NCBI GenBank assembly: GCA_024636405.1
Contig: JAGXHC010000088.1
Location: 1 to 23,390, forward strand
Length of the DNA stretch: 23,390 nucleotides
Source of the DNA: Sulfitobacter sp.
Lineage (GTDB): Bacteria > Pseudomonadota > Alphaproteobacteria > Rhodobacterales > Rhodobacteraceae
Direction: 5' to 3'
Under the pieces are notes generated by a model. It was not told the DNA's origin. It did not search any database and saw only the letters and a program-made list of their open reading frames with translations. The translations under genes were made by a program, and so were the position numbers. Positions within the stretch are counted from its first letter, which is position 1. Each line of letters starts with the position of its first letter. Below, piece by piece: positions 16,546-23,390 of the stretch.

Positions 16546-17586
16546 TCATTCTGCCATCTGCGCGTCCACCTGCGTTTCGGCATTGATCATCGCCTGCAAC
16601 TGACGGCGAAACCGAAGCTGCCCTGCGTCAATCGGAAGGTCGATATGTGGCGTGCGTTTGTTCGCCATGCCCTTCTGGACTGCATTGAGGACCGCGCGAT
16701 CCTCTTCGAAGGCGTGCTGTACATCTTCGGTCATCATCTGCGACAGCGCCGCATCGTCGGGCCGGATATTGCGCAACTGGAACCAGTAGTATCGGGTCTG
16801 CCCTTCGGTTACGGGGGTCATGAAATTGTAACTGTCCATGATAAAGACATCGTCGTGCAGCGGTCCGTCCGGCCCCCCGGTGCCTGCAGGCGTGAACACA
16901 GCCCGGATCAGCGCGTGCGAAGGATAGCGTACCTCATAATGTTGCAACCGGTCGCAGTTGCCGCTGAAGCCGATGACCTTTTTGTAGAACGGGGCAGGTT
17001 CCACATCCATCATCCAGCGATGCACGATGACACCGTCGTCGGTCTTGGTAATCCGCAAAGGCGCGTCGCGCGTCGCGGACTGGCCAAAGCTGCCGGCGTG
17101 GACCCAGGCCACATGGGTCGGGTCCAGAAGGTTGTCACACATCAACAGATAATTGCATTCAAGCGCCATCGCATCGCCGCGATTAAGACCCCATTCAGGA
17201 TTGTCGAAATTGGCAATGTCGAAGATTTCCGACGGATCGGCCAGCGCCGGGTTGCCCATCCAAATCCAGACCAGCCCGTATTTTTCATGCACAGGAAAGG
17301 CATGGACCCGCGCATTTGACGGAATGCGTCCCGTGCCGGGGGCCCAGACGCATTGCCCGGCACAATCAAACGTCAGCCCGTGATAGCCACATTCGACCGT
17401 GTCGCCATTGATGCGCCCATGTGAAAGCGGCAGCTTGCGGTGCGGGCAGGCGTCTTCCAGCGCCACCACCTCGCCTGCTTCGGAGCGAAAGATGCAGACG
17501 TTTTCGCCCAGCACCGTGATCTGCTGCAATGCGCGCGTGATCTCATGATCCCACGCGGCGACATACCATGCGTTCTTCAAAAACAT
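16546..17586 (-). CDS. Rieske non-heme iron oxygenase, VanA-like, last gene of the hut operon
   Basis: The oxygenase component of an aromatic-ring-hydroxylating or O/N-demethylating system, 346 residues. The Rieske [2Fe-2S] site is intact as Cys47-Pro-His49 and Cys66-Gly-Tyr-His69. The mononuclear iron site is seen as CDNLLDPTHVAWVH, with Asp155, His158 and His163. Size and the CPHRKLPLSHGRI / CGYHGLTFDCAGQC layout match the vanillate O-demethylase oxygenase group, which also includes N-demethylases. AAGGAA precedes the ATG. It follows hutU by 52 bp on the same strand with no terminator, so it probably shares the HutC-controlled transcript. No ferredoxin or reductase gene is nearby. Substrate is unknown; its place suggests a histidine- or urocanate-related compound such as a methylated histidine, which is inference only. 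Confidence 0.88.
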   Translation of the reverse strand: MFLKNAWYVAAWDHEITRALQQITVLGENVCIFRSEAGEVVALEDACPHRKLPLSHGRINGDTVECGYHGLTFDCAGQCVWAPGTGRIPSNARVHAFPVHEKYGLVWIWMGNPALADPSEIFDIANFDNPEWGLNRGDAMALECNYLLMCDNLLDPTHVAWVHAGSFGQSATRDAPLRITKTDDGVIVHRWMMDVEPAPFYKKVIGFSGNCDRLQHYEVRYPSHALIRAVFTPAGTGGPDGPLHDDVFIMDSYNFMTPVTEGQTRYYWFQLRNIRPDDAALSQMMTEDVQHAFEEDRAVLNAVQKGMANKRTPHIDLPIDAGQLRFRRQLQAMINAETQVDAQMAE

Positions 17587-17638
17587 GTCGGTTCCTTGCT
17601 GATTTGGCGTCTGAAAATCCGGTCAGATCGTGCATGGC

Positions 17639-19318
17639 TCATTTAAGGATCCCCGGCAGGTTCAGCCCGTTTTCCCGCGCGCAATCAAGCGCAATGTCAT
17701 AGCCCGCATCCGCGTGGCGCATCACGCCTGTCGCGGGGTCGTTCCACAGCACCCGCGCAATGCGCCGGTCTGCGTCTTCGCTTCCATCACAGCAAATCAC
17801 CATGCCGGAGTGCTGACTGAACCCCATGCCCACGCCGCCACCGTGGTGCAGCGACACCCAAGTCGCACCTGACGCAGTGTTCAGCAGGGCATTCAACAAC
17901 GGCCAGTCCGACACCGCATCCGAGCCGTCCTTCATCGCCTCTGTTTCGCGGTTGGGCGAGGCGACGGAGCCGGAATCCAGATGATCCCGCCCGATGACGA
18001 TCGGGGCCTTCAATTCGCCGGTGCGCACCATTTCGTTAAAGGCAAGACCCAGCTTGTCGCGCACACCCAGACCGACCCAGCAGATCCGCGCGGGCAAGCC
18101 CTGAAAGGCTATCCGTTCGCGCGCCATATCAAGCCATTGATGCAGGTGCGGGTCATCCACCAGTTCCTTGACCTTGGCATCGGTTTTGTAAATGTCTTCG
18201 GGATCACCCGACAGCGCGCACCAGCGGAAAGGCCCCACGCCCCGGCAGAACAGCGGCCGAATGTAGGCGGGCACAAAGCCGGGAAAGGCGAATGCGTTTT
18301 CCAGCCCTTCGTCCAGCGCGACCTGGCGGATGTTATTTCCGTAATCCAGCGTCGGCACACCTGCGTTCCAGAATTCAACCATCGCCGCGACATGGGTTTT
18401 CATCGACGCGCGCGCCGCACGTTCAACGGCCTTGGGGTCGCTTTCACGCTTGTCGCGCCATTGCGCCATGGTCCACCCTTGCGGCAAATATCCATTGATC
18501 GGGTCATGCGCCGAGGTCTGGTCCGTCACCATGTCAGGGCGCAATCCGCCGCCCTTCATACGCTCCAGTATTTCGGGGAATATGTCCGCTGCATTGCCCA
18601 AAAGCCCCACGGATTTTGCGTCGCCCGCTTTGGTCCAGCGGTCGATCATCTCCAACGCCTCATCCAGCGTGTCAGCGCGTTCATCAACATACTTCGTGCG
18701 CAGGCGGAAATCGATACTCTCGGGATTACACTCCACCGCCAGACAGCAGGCACCGGCCATCACAGCGGCCAATGGTTGCGCGCCGCCCATGCCACCAAGG
18801 CCGCCCGTCAGGATCCATTTGCCGGTCAGGTCGCCTTTATAATGCTGGCGGCCTGCTTCCATGAAGGTCTCGTAGGTGCCCTGCACGATGCCTTGGCTGC
18901 CGATATAGATCCATGACCCCGCAGTCATCTGGCCATACATCGCCAGACCCTTCTTATCGAGTTCGTTAAAGTGATCCCATGTCGCCCAATGCGGCACGAG
19001 GTTGGAGTTCGCGATCAGCACACGTGGCGCGTCCTTGTGGGTCTGGAACACGCCCACGGGTTTGCCCGACTGCACCAGCAGCGTCTGGTCGTCCTCCAGT
19101 TCTTTCAGGCTGGCCACGATCTGGTCGAAATCGGCCCATGTCCGCGCTGCACGCCCAATGCCGCCGTACACAACCAATTCGTGCGGGTTCTCGGCCACAT
19201 CGGGATGCAGGTTGTTCATCAGCATCCGCATCGGTGCCTCAGTGAGCCAGCTTTTGGCGGTGATTTCGGTGCCGGTGGCAGGAAAGACGTCACGGGTGTT
19301 TTTGCGGGGATCGCTCAT
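17639..19318 (-). CDS. hutU: Urocanate hydratase
   Basis: The second enzyme of histidine breakdown: it hydrates urocanate to 4-imidazolone-5-propanoate in the cytosol, with tightly bound NAD+ as electrophile. The 559 residues match the family length. It contains the NAD-binding glycine loop [10 protein letters not shown] (172-181) and the urocanase signature [10 protein letters not shown], with active-site Cys413. The C-terminal [20 protein letters not shown] is also typical. The start ATG at 19318 overlaps the hutG stop (ATGA), giving coupled translation. No stop or frameshift is seen. Confidence 0.97.
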   Translation of the reverse strand: MSDPRKNTRDVFPATGTEITAKSWLTEAPMRMLMNNLHPDVAENPHELVVYGGIGRAARTWADFDQIVASLKELEDDQTLLVQSGKPVGVFQTHKDAPRVLIANSNLVPHWATWDHFNELDKKGLAMYGQMTAGSWIYIGSQGIVQGTYETFMEAGRQHYKGDLTGKWILTGGLGGMGGAQPLAAVMAGACCLAVECNPESIDFRLRTKYVDERADTLDEALEMIDRWTKAGDAKSVGLLGNAADIFPEILERMKGGGLRPDMVTDQTSAHDPINGYLPQGWTMAQWRDKRESDPKAVERAARASMKTHVAAMVEFWNAGVPTLDYGNNIRQVALDEGLENAFAFPGFVPAYIRPLFCRGVGPFRWCALSGDPEDIYKTDAKVKELVDDPHLHQWLDMARERIAFQGLPARICWVGLGVRDKLGLAFNEMVRTGELKAPIVIGRDHLDSGSVASPNRETEAMKDGSDAVSDWPLLNALLNTASGATWVSLHHGGGVGMGFSQHSGMVICCDGSEDADRRIARVLWNDPATGVMRHADAGYDIALDCARENGLNLPGILK

Positions 19319-20115
19319 GATGTGCCTTTCAGCTTTGGGGCCAGTGCGGCCAGCGTGGTCAGGATGGCGCTTAACAAAGGGCGCAGACGCGTGGCCTTGG
19401 CGGTGTCATAGGTCCATGGCGCGGTCTCTGCCGCCAGATAGGTCGATTGCGCCAGTTCCATTTGGACGGCGTGGATGCCGCTGGCAGGCTGGCCATAGTG
19501 GCGCGTGGTCCAGCCGCCCTTGAAGCGGCCGTTGAGGACACAGGAATATCCGTCCGCACGCAGGCAGACATCGTGAACTGCGGCCTCTATGGCCGGATCG
19601 CAGGTGGCGCCCATATTGGTGCCGATGTTGAAGTCGGGCAGGGTGCCGTCAAACAGAAACGGGATGTGCCCCCGGATGGAATGGCAGTCAAACAGGATCG
19701 CAATCCCATGCAACGCCTTGACCCGCGCAAGCTCGGCCGCCAGCGCCGCGTGATAAGGCGCATGAAAGGTGGCAAGGCGTGTGGCGATTTGCGCTTTGGT
19801 CGGCTGTGTGTCCCAGATGTCCTGACCATCGAAATCCGTCAACGGCACCAGCCCGGTGGTGTTCTGACCGGGATAAAGGCTTTGGCCCGCAGGATCGCGG
19901 TTCGCATCGATAACATAGCGGTGGAAGGTCGCGCGCACGGCGGTTACGCCCGGCAACAACCCGTCGTAAAGCTGATGGATGTGCCAGTCCGTATCGCCCA
20001 ACGCTTGCCCGCGCGGGTTGAGTGCACTTTTGATATCATCGGGCACATGCGTACCTGTATGTGGCAGGCCGAGCACGATTGGGCTGTCGCCGCGTGAGAC
20101 CTCATAAGGGATCAT
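19315..20115 (-). CDS. hutG: N-formylglutamate deformylase
   Basis: Last enzyme of the five-step Hut pathway, hydrolysing N-formyl-L-glutamate to glutamate and formate. It belongs to the FGase superfamily (PF05013), not to the arginase-like formiminoglutamase also called HutG. The 266 residues contain [23 protein letters not shown] (41-52), [18 protein letters not shown] and the metal-site motif FDCHS (Asp143, His145). It overlaps hutH upstream and hutU downstream by ATGA. Because this type needs formylglutamate, it depends on HutF, whose gene in this window is broken. Confidence 0.94.
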   Translation of the reverse strand: MIPYEVSRGDSPIVLGLPHTGTHVPDDIKSALNPRGQALGDTDWHIHQLYDGLLPGVTAVRATFHRYVIDANRDPAGQSLYPGQNTTGLVPLTDFDGQDIWDTQPTKAQIATRLATFHAPYHAALAAELARVKALHGIAILFDCHSIRGHIPFLFDGTLPDFNIGTNMGATCDPAIEAAVHDVCLRADGYSCVLNGRFKGGWTTRHYGQPASGIHAVQMELAQSTYLAAETAPWTYDTAKATRLRPLLSAILTTLAALAPKLKGTS

Positions 20116-21650
20116 AGCGACACCTCGGGCATGGCGATTTTCGTGCTGTTCACGATATCGCCCGCGCGCACCATCTGCGCGGCGCGTTCCAGATCAGGGG
20201 CAAGATAGCGGTCGGTGCCCAGCGTGGGCACAGATTGGCGCAGCGCCGCAACAACCCGCGCAAGCGGCGCGGAGGTTACCAGCGGCGCGCGGAATTCGAT
20301 GCCTTGCGCGGCGCAGAGCAACTCCACGCCAAGAATGCGTTCAAGGTTCGTCACCATGCGCCCCAGACGCACAGCACCGTGGGCGGCCATGCTGACGTGG
20401 TCCTCCTGATTGGCAGAGGTGGGCGTGCTGTCGGTGACGCAGGGGTTCGCCAGATGCTTGTTTTCGCTCATCAGGGCGGCGGTGGTGACTTCGGCAATCA
20501 TGTAGCCGGAATTCAAACCGGGGTTCGGCGTCAGGAACGGCGGCAGATCATGGTTCAGCGTCGGGTCCACGATCAGCGCGATGCGGCGCTGCGCGATGGC
20601 GCCGATTTCAGCCACGGCAAGCGCTATCATGTCCGCGGCAAAACCCACAGGTTCGGCATGAAAATTCCCGCCCGAAACGATCAGGTCCGCACCCACAAGC
20701 ACCAAGGGGTTGTCCGTGGCGGCGTTCGCTTCAATCTCAAGCGTGCGGCCGGCCATGCGCAGGATGTCCATTGCGGCACCGGTGACCTGCGGCTGGCAGC
20801 GGATGCAATAGGGGTCCTGGACCCGCGTGTCACCTTCGCGGTGGCTTTCGCGGATGACGGACCCGTCAAGCAGCTCGCGCATGGTTGCGGCGGCGTCAAT
20901 CTGTCCGGCATGGCCGCGCAGTGCGTGGATTTCAGGCTGCAATGGGGCGGTGGAGCCCATGATCGCATCCGTGGACAGCGATGATGTAACCAGCGCCGTC
21001 TGCATCGCGCGCCACGCGCCGAACAGCCCGGCCAAGGCAAAGGCCGTGCTGAACTGTGTGCCGTTGATCAGCGCCAGACCTTCCTTGGCGCCCAGCACCA
21101 CCGGCACCAGATCCGCGCGCTTCAGCGCGTCGGCGCCGGGCAGTACCACGCCTTCGTATTCCGCCTCTGCATTGCCCATCATCACGGCGGCCATATGCGC
21201 CAGCGGGGCCAGATCGCCCGAAGCGCCGACCGACCCCTGCACCGGGATCACGGGCGTCACACCGCGCGCAAGCATGTCTTGCAGCAGCGTCACAAGTTCC
21301 AGCCGTACGCCCGATGCACCACGCCCGAGGCTGAGCAGTTTCAATGCCATCATCAGGCGGGCATGGCCGCGCGGGATGGCATCACCGACACCGCAACAAT
21401 GCGACAGGATCAGGTTGCGTTGCAGGGTGGCGGTGTCCTTGGACGCAATCTTGACGCTGGCCAGTTTGCCAAAACCGGTGTTCACGCCGTAAACAGCCGC
21501 GTCGCCTGCCGCTGCCGCCGCAATGCGCGCCTGCGCTTGCTGCATGGCCGGATGGCAGGCGGGATCGAGCTGTACCGCCGCCTCATCCCAAAAGATCTTC
21601 GCCAGATCGGCAAGGGTCACCGCGCCGGGTGTCAGGGTCAGGACGGTCAT
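20112..21650 (-). CDS. hutH: Histidine ammonia-lyase
   Basis: First committed step of the pathway: it deaminates L-histidine to urocanate and ammonia. Of the 512 residues, [16 protein letters not shown] holds Ala143-Ser144-Gly145, which self-cyclises to the MIO electrophile. [11 protein letters not shown] begins at Tyr54, the catalytic-loop tyrosine; [11 protein letters not shown] and [16 protein letters not shown] are further family blocks. The start at 21650 overlaps the hutI stop by ATGA, and its own stop overlaps hutG in the same way. The frame is intact. Confidence 0.96.
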   Translation of the reverse strand: MTVLTLTPGAVTLADLAKIFWDEAAVQLDPACHPAMQQAQARIAAAAAGDAAVYGVNTGFGKLASVKIASKDTATLQRNLILSHCCGVGDAIPRGHARLMMALKLLSLGRGASGVRLELVTLLQDMLARGVTPVIPVQGSVGASGDLAPLAHMAAVMMGNAEAEYEGVVLPGADALKRADLVPVVLGAKEGLALINGTQFSTAFALAGLFGAWRAMQTALVTSSLSTDAIMGSTAPLQPEIHALRGHAGQIDAAATMRELLDGSVIRESHREGDTRVQDPYCIRCQPQVTGAAMDILRMAGRTLEIEANAATDNPLVLVGADLIVSGGNFHAEPVGFAADMIALAVAEIGAIAQRRIALIVDPTLNHDLPPFLTPNPGLNSGYMIAEVTTAALMSENKHLANPCVTDSTPTSANQEDHVSMAAHGAVRLGRMVTNLERILGVELLCAAQGIEFRAPLVTSAPLARVVAALRQSVPTLGTDRYLAPDLERAAQMVRAGDIVNSTKIAMPEVSL

Positions 21651-22861
21651 GATTTGCCTCCAAAAACGCGCATATACAGGGGGTTAAACCCAATGCGATA
21701 GGAAAGCTCCGCAGGGCGGGCCACGTCCCAGATCGCCAGATCGGCGCGTTGTCCGGGTGCGATTGTGCCTGCATCCGCTATCCCCAACGCGCGCGCAGCG
21801 TTCACCGTCACGCCACGCAGCGCTTCTTCGGGGGTCATGCGAAACAGGGTGCAGCCCATGTTCATCGTCAGCAACAATGACGTCAGCGGAGAAGATCCGG
21901 GATTGGCATCTGTCGCCAGCGCCATCGGCACGCCATGTTTGCGCAACGTCTCAATGGGTGGCTGCTGCGTTTCGCGCAGGGTGTAAAATGCGCCCGGCAG
22001 GATAACGGCAGTGGTGCCTGCCTGCGCCATGGCCATGACCCCGGCTTCGTCCAGATATTCAATGTGATCCGCCGACAATGCGCCATACTGCGCAGCAAGC
22101 TTGGCGCCGCCAAGGTTGGACAGTTGTTCGGCGTGCAGTTTCACCGGCAATCCCAGTGCCAAGGCCACGTCAAAGACCCGCGCGATCTGCGCAGGCGAAA
22201 AGGCGATGCCTTCGCAAAATCCATCCACCGCGTCCACCAGCCCTTCGGCGTGGGCGGCGCGCAGGGCAGGAATGCAGATATCGTCGATATAAGTATCCGC
22301 GCGGCCGGGGAATTCCGGTGGCACGGCATGCGCGCCCAGAAAACTGGTGCGTACGACAACGGGGCGCGCCGCACCGATTTTGCGTGCCACCCGCAACATG
22401 CGCAGTTCCGTTTGCAGGTCCAGACCATAGCCGGATTTGATCTCGATCGTCGTGACACCTTCGACGATCAGCGCATCGAGCCTGCGCAACGCATCGGCCA
22501 GCAACGTCTCGTCCGACGCTTCCCGCGTGGCGCGCACGGTCGAAACGATGCCCCCTCCGGCACGCGCCACCTCTTCGTAGGATGCGCCATTCAGGCGCAT
22601 CTCGAATTCCGCCGCGCGGTCGCCGCCGTGTACCACGTGGGTGTGACAATCAATCAGCCCCGGCGTGACAAGCCGTCCGCCCTGCGGTTCGGCGCGCAGC
22701 TTGCCATGAGGGTGTGGCAAATTCTGTCGCGCGCCGACCCATGCAATCCGGTCACCCTCCAATACGATGGCGGCATCCTCAATCAGCCCGTACGGGGGCT
22801 GCGCAGCCGCCATTGTTGCGACGGACAGTTCCGTCAGCAAGCGCATCTGTGTCGTTGGCAT
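21647..22861 (-). CDS. hutI: Imidazolonepropionase
   Basis: Third step of histidine breakdown: it opens 4-imidazolone-5-propanoate to N-formimino-L-glutamate. An amidohydrolase-fold metalloenzyme of 404 residues, it carries [20 protein letters not shown] with metal ligands His73 and His75. [20 protein letters not shown] holds the later conserved Asp; KLHAEQLSN and [12 protein letters not shown] hold further ligand histidines. The start at 22861 gives MPTTQMRLL; the ATG at codon 6 is an alternative, as the Shine-Dalgarno is weak (GGGGGG or AGG). It is first in the operon, and its promoter region with a HutC operator is shared with the divergent hutF remnant. Confidence 0.95.
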   Translation of the reverse strand: MPTTQMRLLTELSVATMAAAQPPYGLIEDAAIVLEGDRIAWVGARQNLPHPHGKLRAEPQGGRLVTPGLIDCHTHVVHGGDRAAEFEMRLNGASYEEVARAGGGIVSTVRATREASDETLLADALRRLDALIVEGVTTIEIKSGYGLDLQTELRMLRVARKIGAARPVVVRTSFLGAHAVPPEFPGRADTYIDDICIPALRAAHAEGLVDAVDGFCEGIAFSPAQIARVFDVALALGLPVKLHAEQLSNLGGAKLAAQYGALSADHIEYLDEAGVMAMAQAGTTAVILPGAFYTLRETQQPPIETLRKHGVPMALATDANPGSSPLTSLLLTMNMGCTLFRMTPEEALRGVTVNAARALGIADAGTIAPGQRADLAIWDVARPAELSYRIGFNPLYMRVFGGKS

Positions 22862-22909
22862 AACCTGTGGCCCCCCGGCAAGTTTCGGCTTTTCTGGTAT
22901 TCAGAATCC

Positions 22910-22942
22910 TATAATATGTCTATACATAACATTTGCGACCAA
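22910..22942. promoter_or_regulatory. Divergent hutI/hutF promoters with HutC operator
   Basis: GTCTATAC (22918-22925) inside TGTCTATACA matches the HutC-subfamily consensus GTMTAKAC and the site before hutC. On the plus strand a perfect -10 TATAAT (22910-22915) abuts the operator, though with no good -35. On the minus strand TTGGTC (complement of 22937-22942), an 18-bp spacer and CATATT (complement of 22913-22918) could serve hutI, with the operator in the spacer. One bound HutC dimer could block both directions. Confidence 0.75.
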
Positions 22943-22955
22943 GGGAAGATCATCG

Positions 22956-23241
22956 GTGGTACATGCAAAATGTGCGTGGCTGGCGACGGGGTAGGCGCGC
23001 GATTTTCGCCTGAGGGTCGTGGACGGCTCAATCTCTGAAATCGAGACCGGCACGGCGGCCGAACCGGGCGACACATGCGTCGACACCCTTTTGCCTGCGC
23101 GTGGCAACCTGGGCGCGCGGCCGGTCGACTGGCTGCTGGATAACGCGGCGGAAGACACCCACTGGTGCCTGATCCATGGTGGCCATCGGCAGCACTGCCC
23201 CGGCCCTGTGTGCGCTGTCGCGTGAACAGATTTGTGACACG
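22956..23241 (+). pseudogene. hutF: Decayed formimidoylglutamate deiminase
   Basis: HutF converts N-formimino-L-glutamate to N-formyl-L-glutamate, the substrate of HutG; a normal gene encodes about 450 residues. Here a GTG at 22956, nine bases after AAGGGA, starts VHAKCAWLATG, and codon 13 is TAG (22992-22994) where the family commonly has Trp (TGG). The frame continues ARDFRLRVVDGSISEIETG and VDTLLPARGNL, the N-terminal amidohydrolase segment. At about 23113 it jumps to GARPVDWLLDNAAEDTHWCL followed by IHGG, a block from the middle of HutF. In another frame STAPALCALSREQICDT (about 23191-23241) matches the C-terminal part. The metal-binding HSHAFQR block and most of the barrel are gone. Identity rests on remembered HutF motifs plus the divergent position beside hutI. 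Confidence 0.82.
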
Positions 23242-23253
23242 GAGATGGGTCGG

Positions 23254-23298
23254 CTGGGGCGCTGCCCCAGACCCCGGGATATTTTGGCCAGAAGAATA
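23254..23298. repeat. Palindromic intergenic element, possible Rhodobacterales REP-like repeat
   Basis: CTGGGGC (23254-23260) and GCCCCAG (23264-23270) form a 7-bp stem with a 3-base loop. It is followed by ACCCCGGGATATTTTGGCCA and GAAGAATAG. I recall very similar GCCCCAGACCCCGGGATATTTTGGCC strings between genes in many Rhodobacterales genomes. Only one copy is visible here, so the repeat status is recollection. The remaining bases to 23390 hold nothing I recognise. Confidence 0.45.
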
Positions 23299-23390
23299 GT
23301 CAGGGATGGCGGCGCGGCTTATGGCTCCGGGACAGATGGGCGAAGCGGGAGCAGAGTTGCCCGCCTCAGGGCATGCGTTAGATCTGGTAC

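Noticed and set aside
17981..18916. 311-codon plus-strand open frame opposite hutU
   Set aside because: It is a histidine-, arginine- and proline-rich antisense shadow of an intact urocanase gene.
21935..23038. 367-codon plus-strand open frame opposite hutI running into the hutF region
   Set aside because: Mostly antisense to hutI. Its end crosses the operator and the hutF remnant in a different frame from the HutF-like residues.

Overview
The window reads as a chromosomal segment of an alphaproteobacterium, most likely Rhodobacterales (Roseobacter group). The signs are moderately high GC, a TamA/TamB pair, a DUF992 secreted protein, a DctPQM TRAP system, and an ATGA-overlapped hut operon with a HutC-type GntR regulator. 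The lineage is inferred from gene content and protein style only. Several genes are visibly decaying, as seen in some polar or host-linked roseobacters; I cannot name the species.

Layout. 1-915: remnant of an exported molybdopterin oxidoreductase (frameshift plus large internal deletion), then about 365 bp with nothing firm. 916-7433: tamA-tamB, an outer membrane/inter-membrane lipid-transport or assembly machine; TamB carries nine sequence-recognisable repeats of 59-60 residues. 7427-7942 (-): flavin reductase-like protein. 8237-8746 (+): secreted DUF992 protein, followed by a bidirectional terminator shared with acs. 8929-10884 (-): acetyl-CoA synthetase interrupted by one amber codon exactly in the WWQTETGG active-site motif. 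11353-14486 (+): dctPQM TRAP transporter with an intercistronic hairpin after dctP. 14472-15605 (-): AI-2E-family membrane protein.

15763-23241: histidine-utilisation locus. On the minus strand, hutI, hutH, hutG and hutU are joined by 4-bp ATGA overlaps and followed after 52 bp by a VanA-like Rieske oxygenase. On the plus strand, hutC converges on the Rieske gene from the far end. Both hutC and the hutI/hutF divergent region carry GTCTATAC, which fits the published HutC-subfamily operator GTMTAKAC. The divergent gene, hutF, which should make the N-formylglutamate that HutG hydrolyses, is reduced to about 290 bp with an early amber codon and internal deletions. As seen here, the pathway (histidine, urocanate, imidazolonepropionate, formiminoglutamate) loses the step between HutI and HutG, unless another hutF exists elsewhere.

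The most interesting features are the HutC-linked Rieske oxygenase of unknown substrate, the broken hutF beside an otherwise intact operon, the amber codon in acs, and the repeat-rich TamB. No tRNA, rRNA, CRISPR array, insertion sequence or integrase was recognised.
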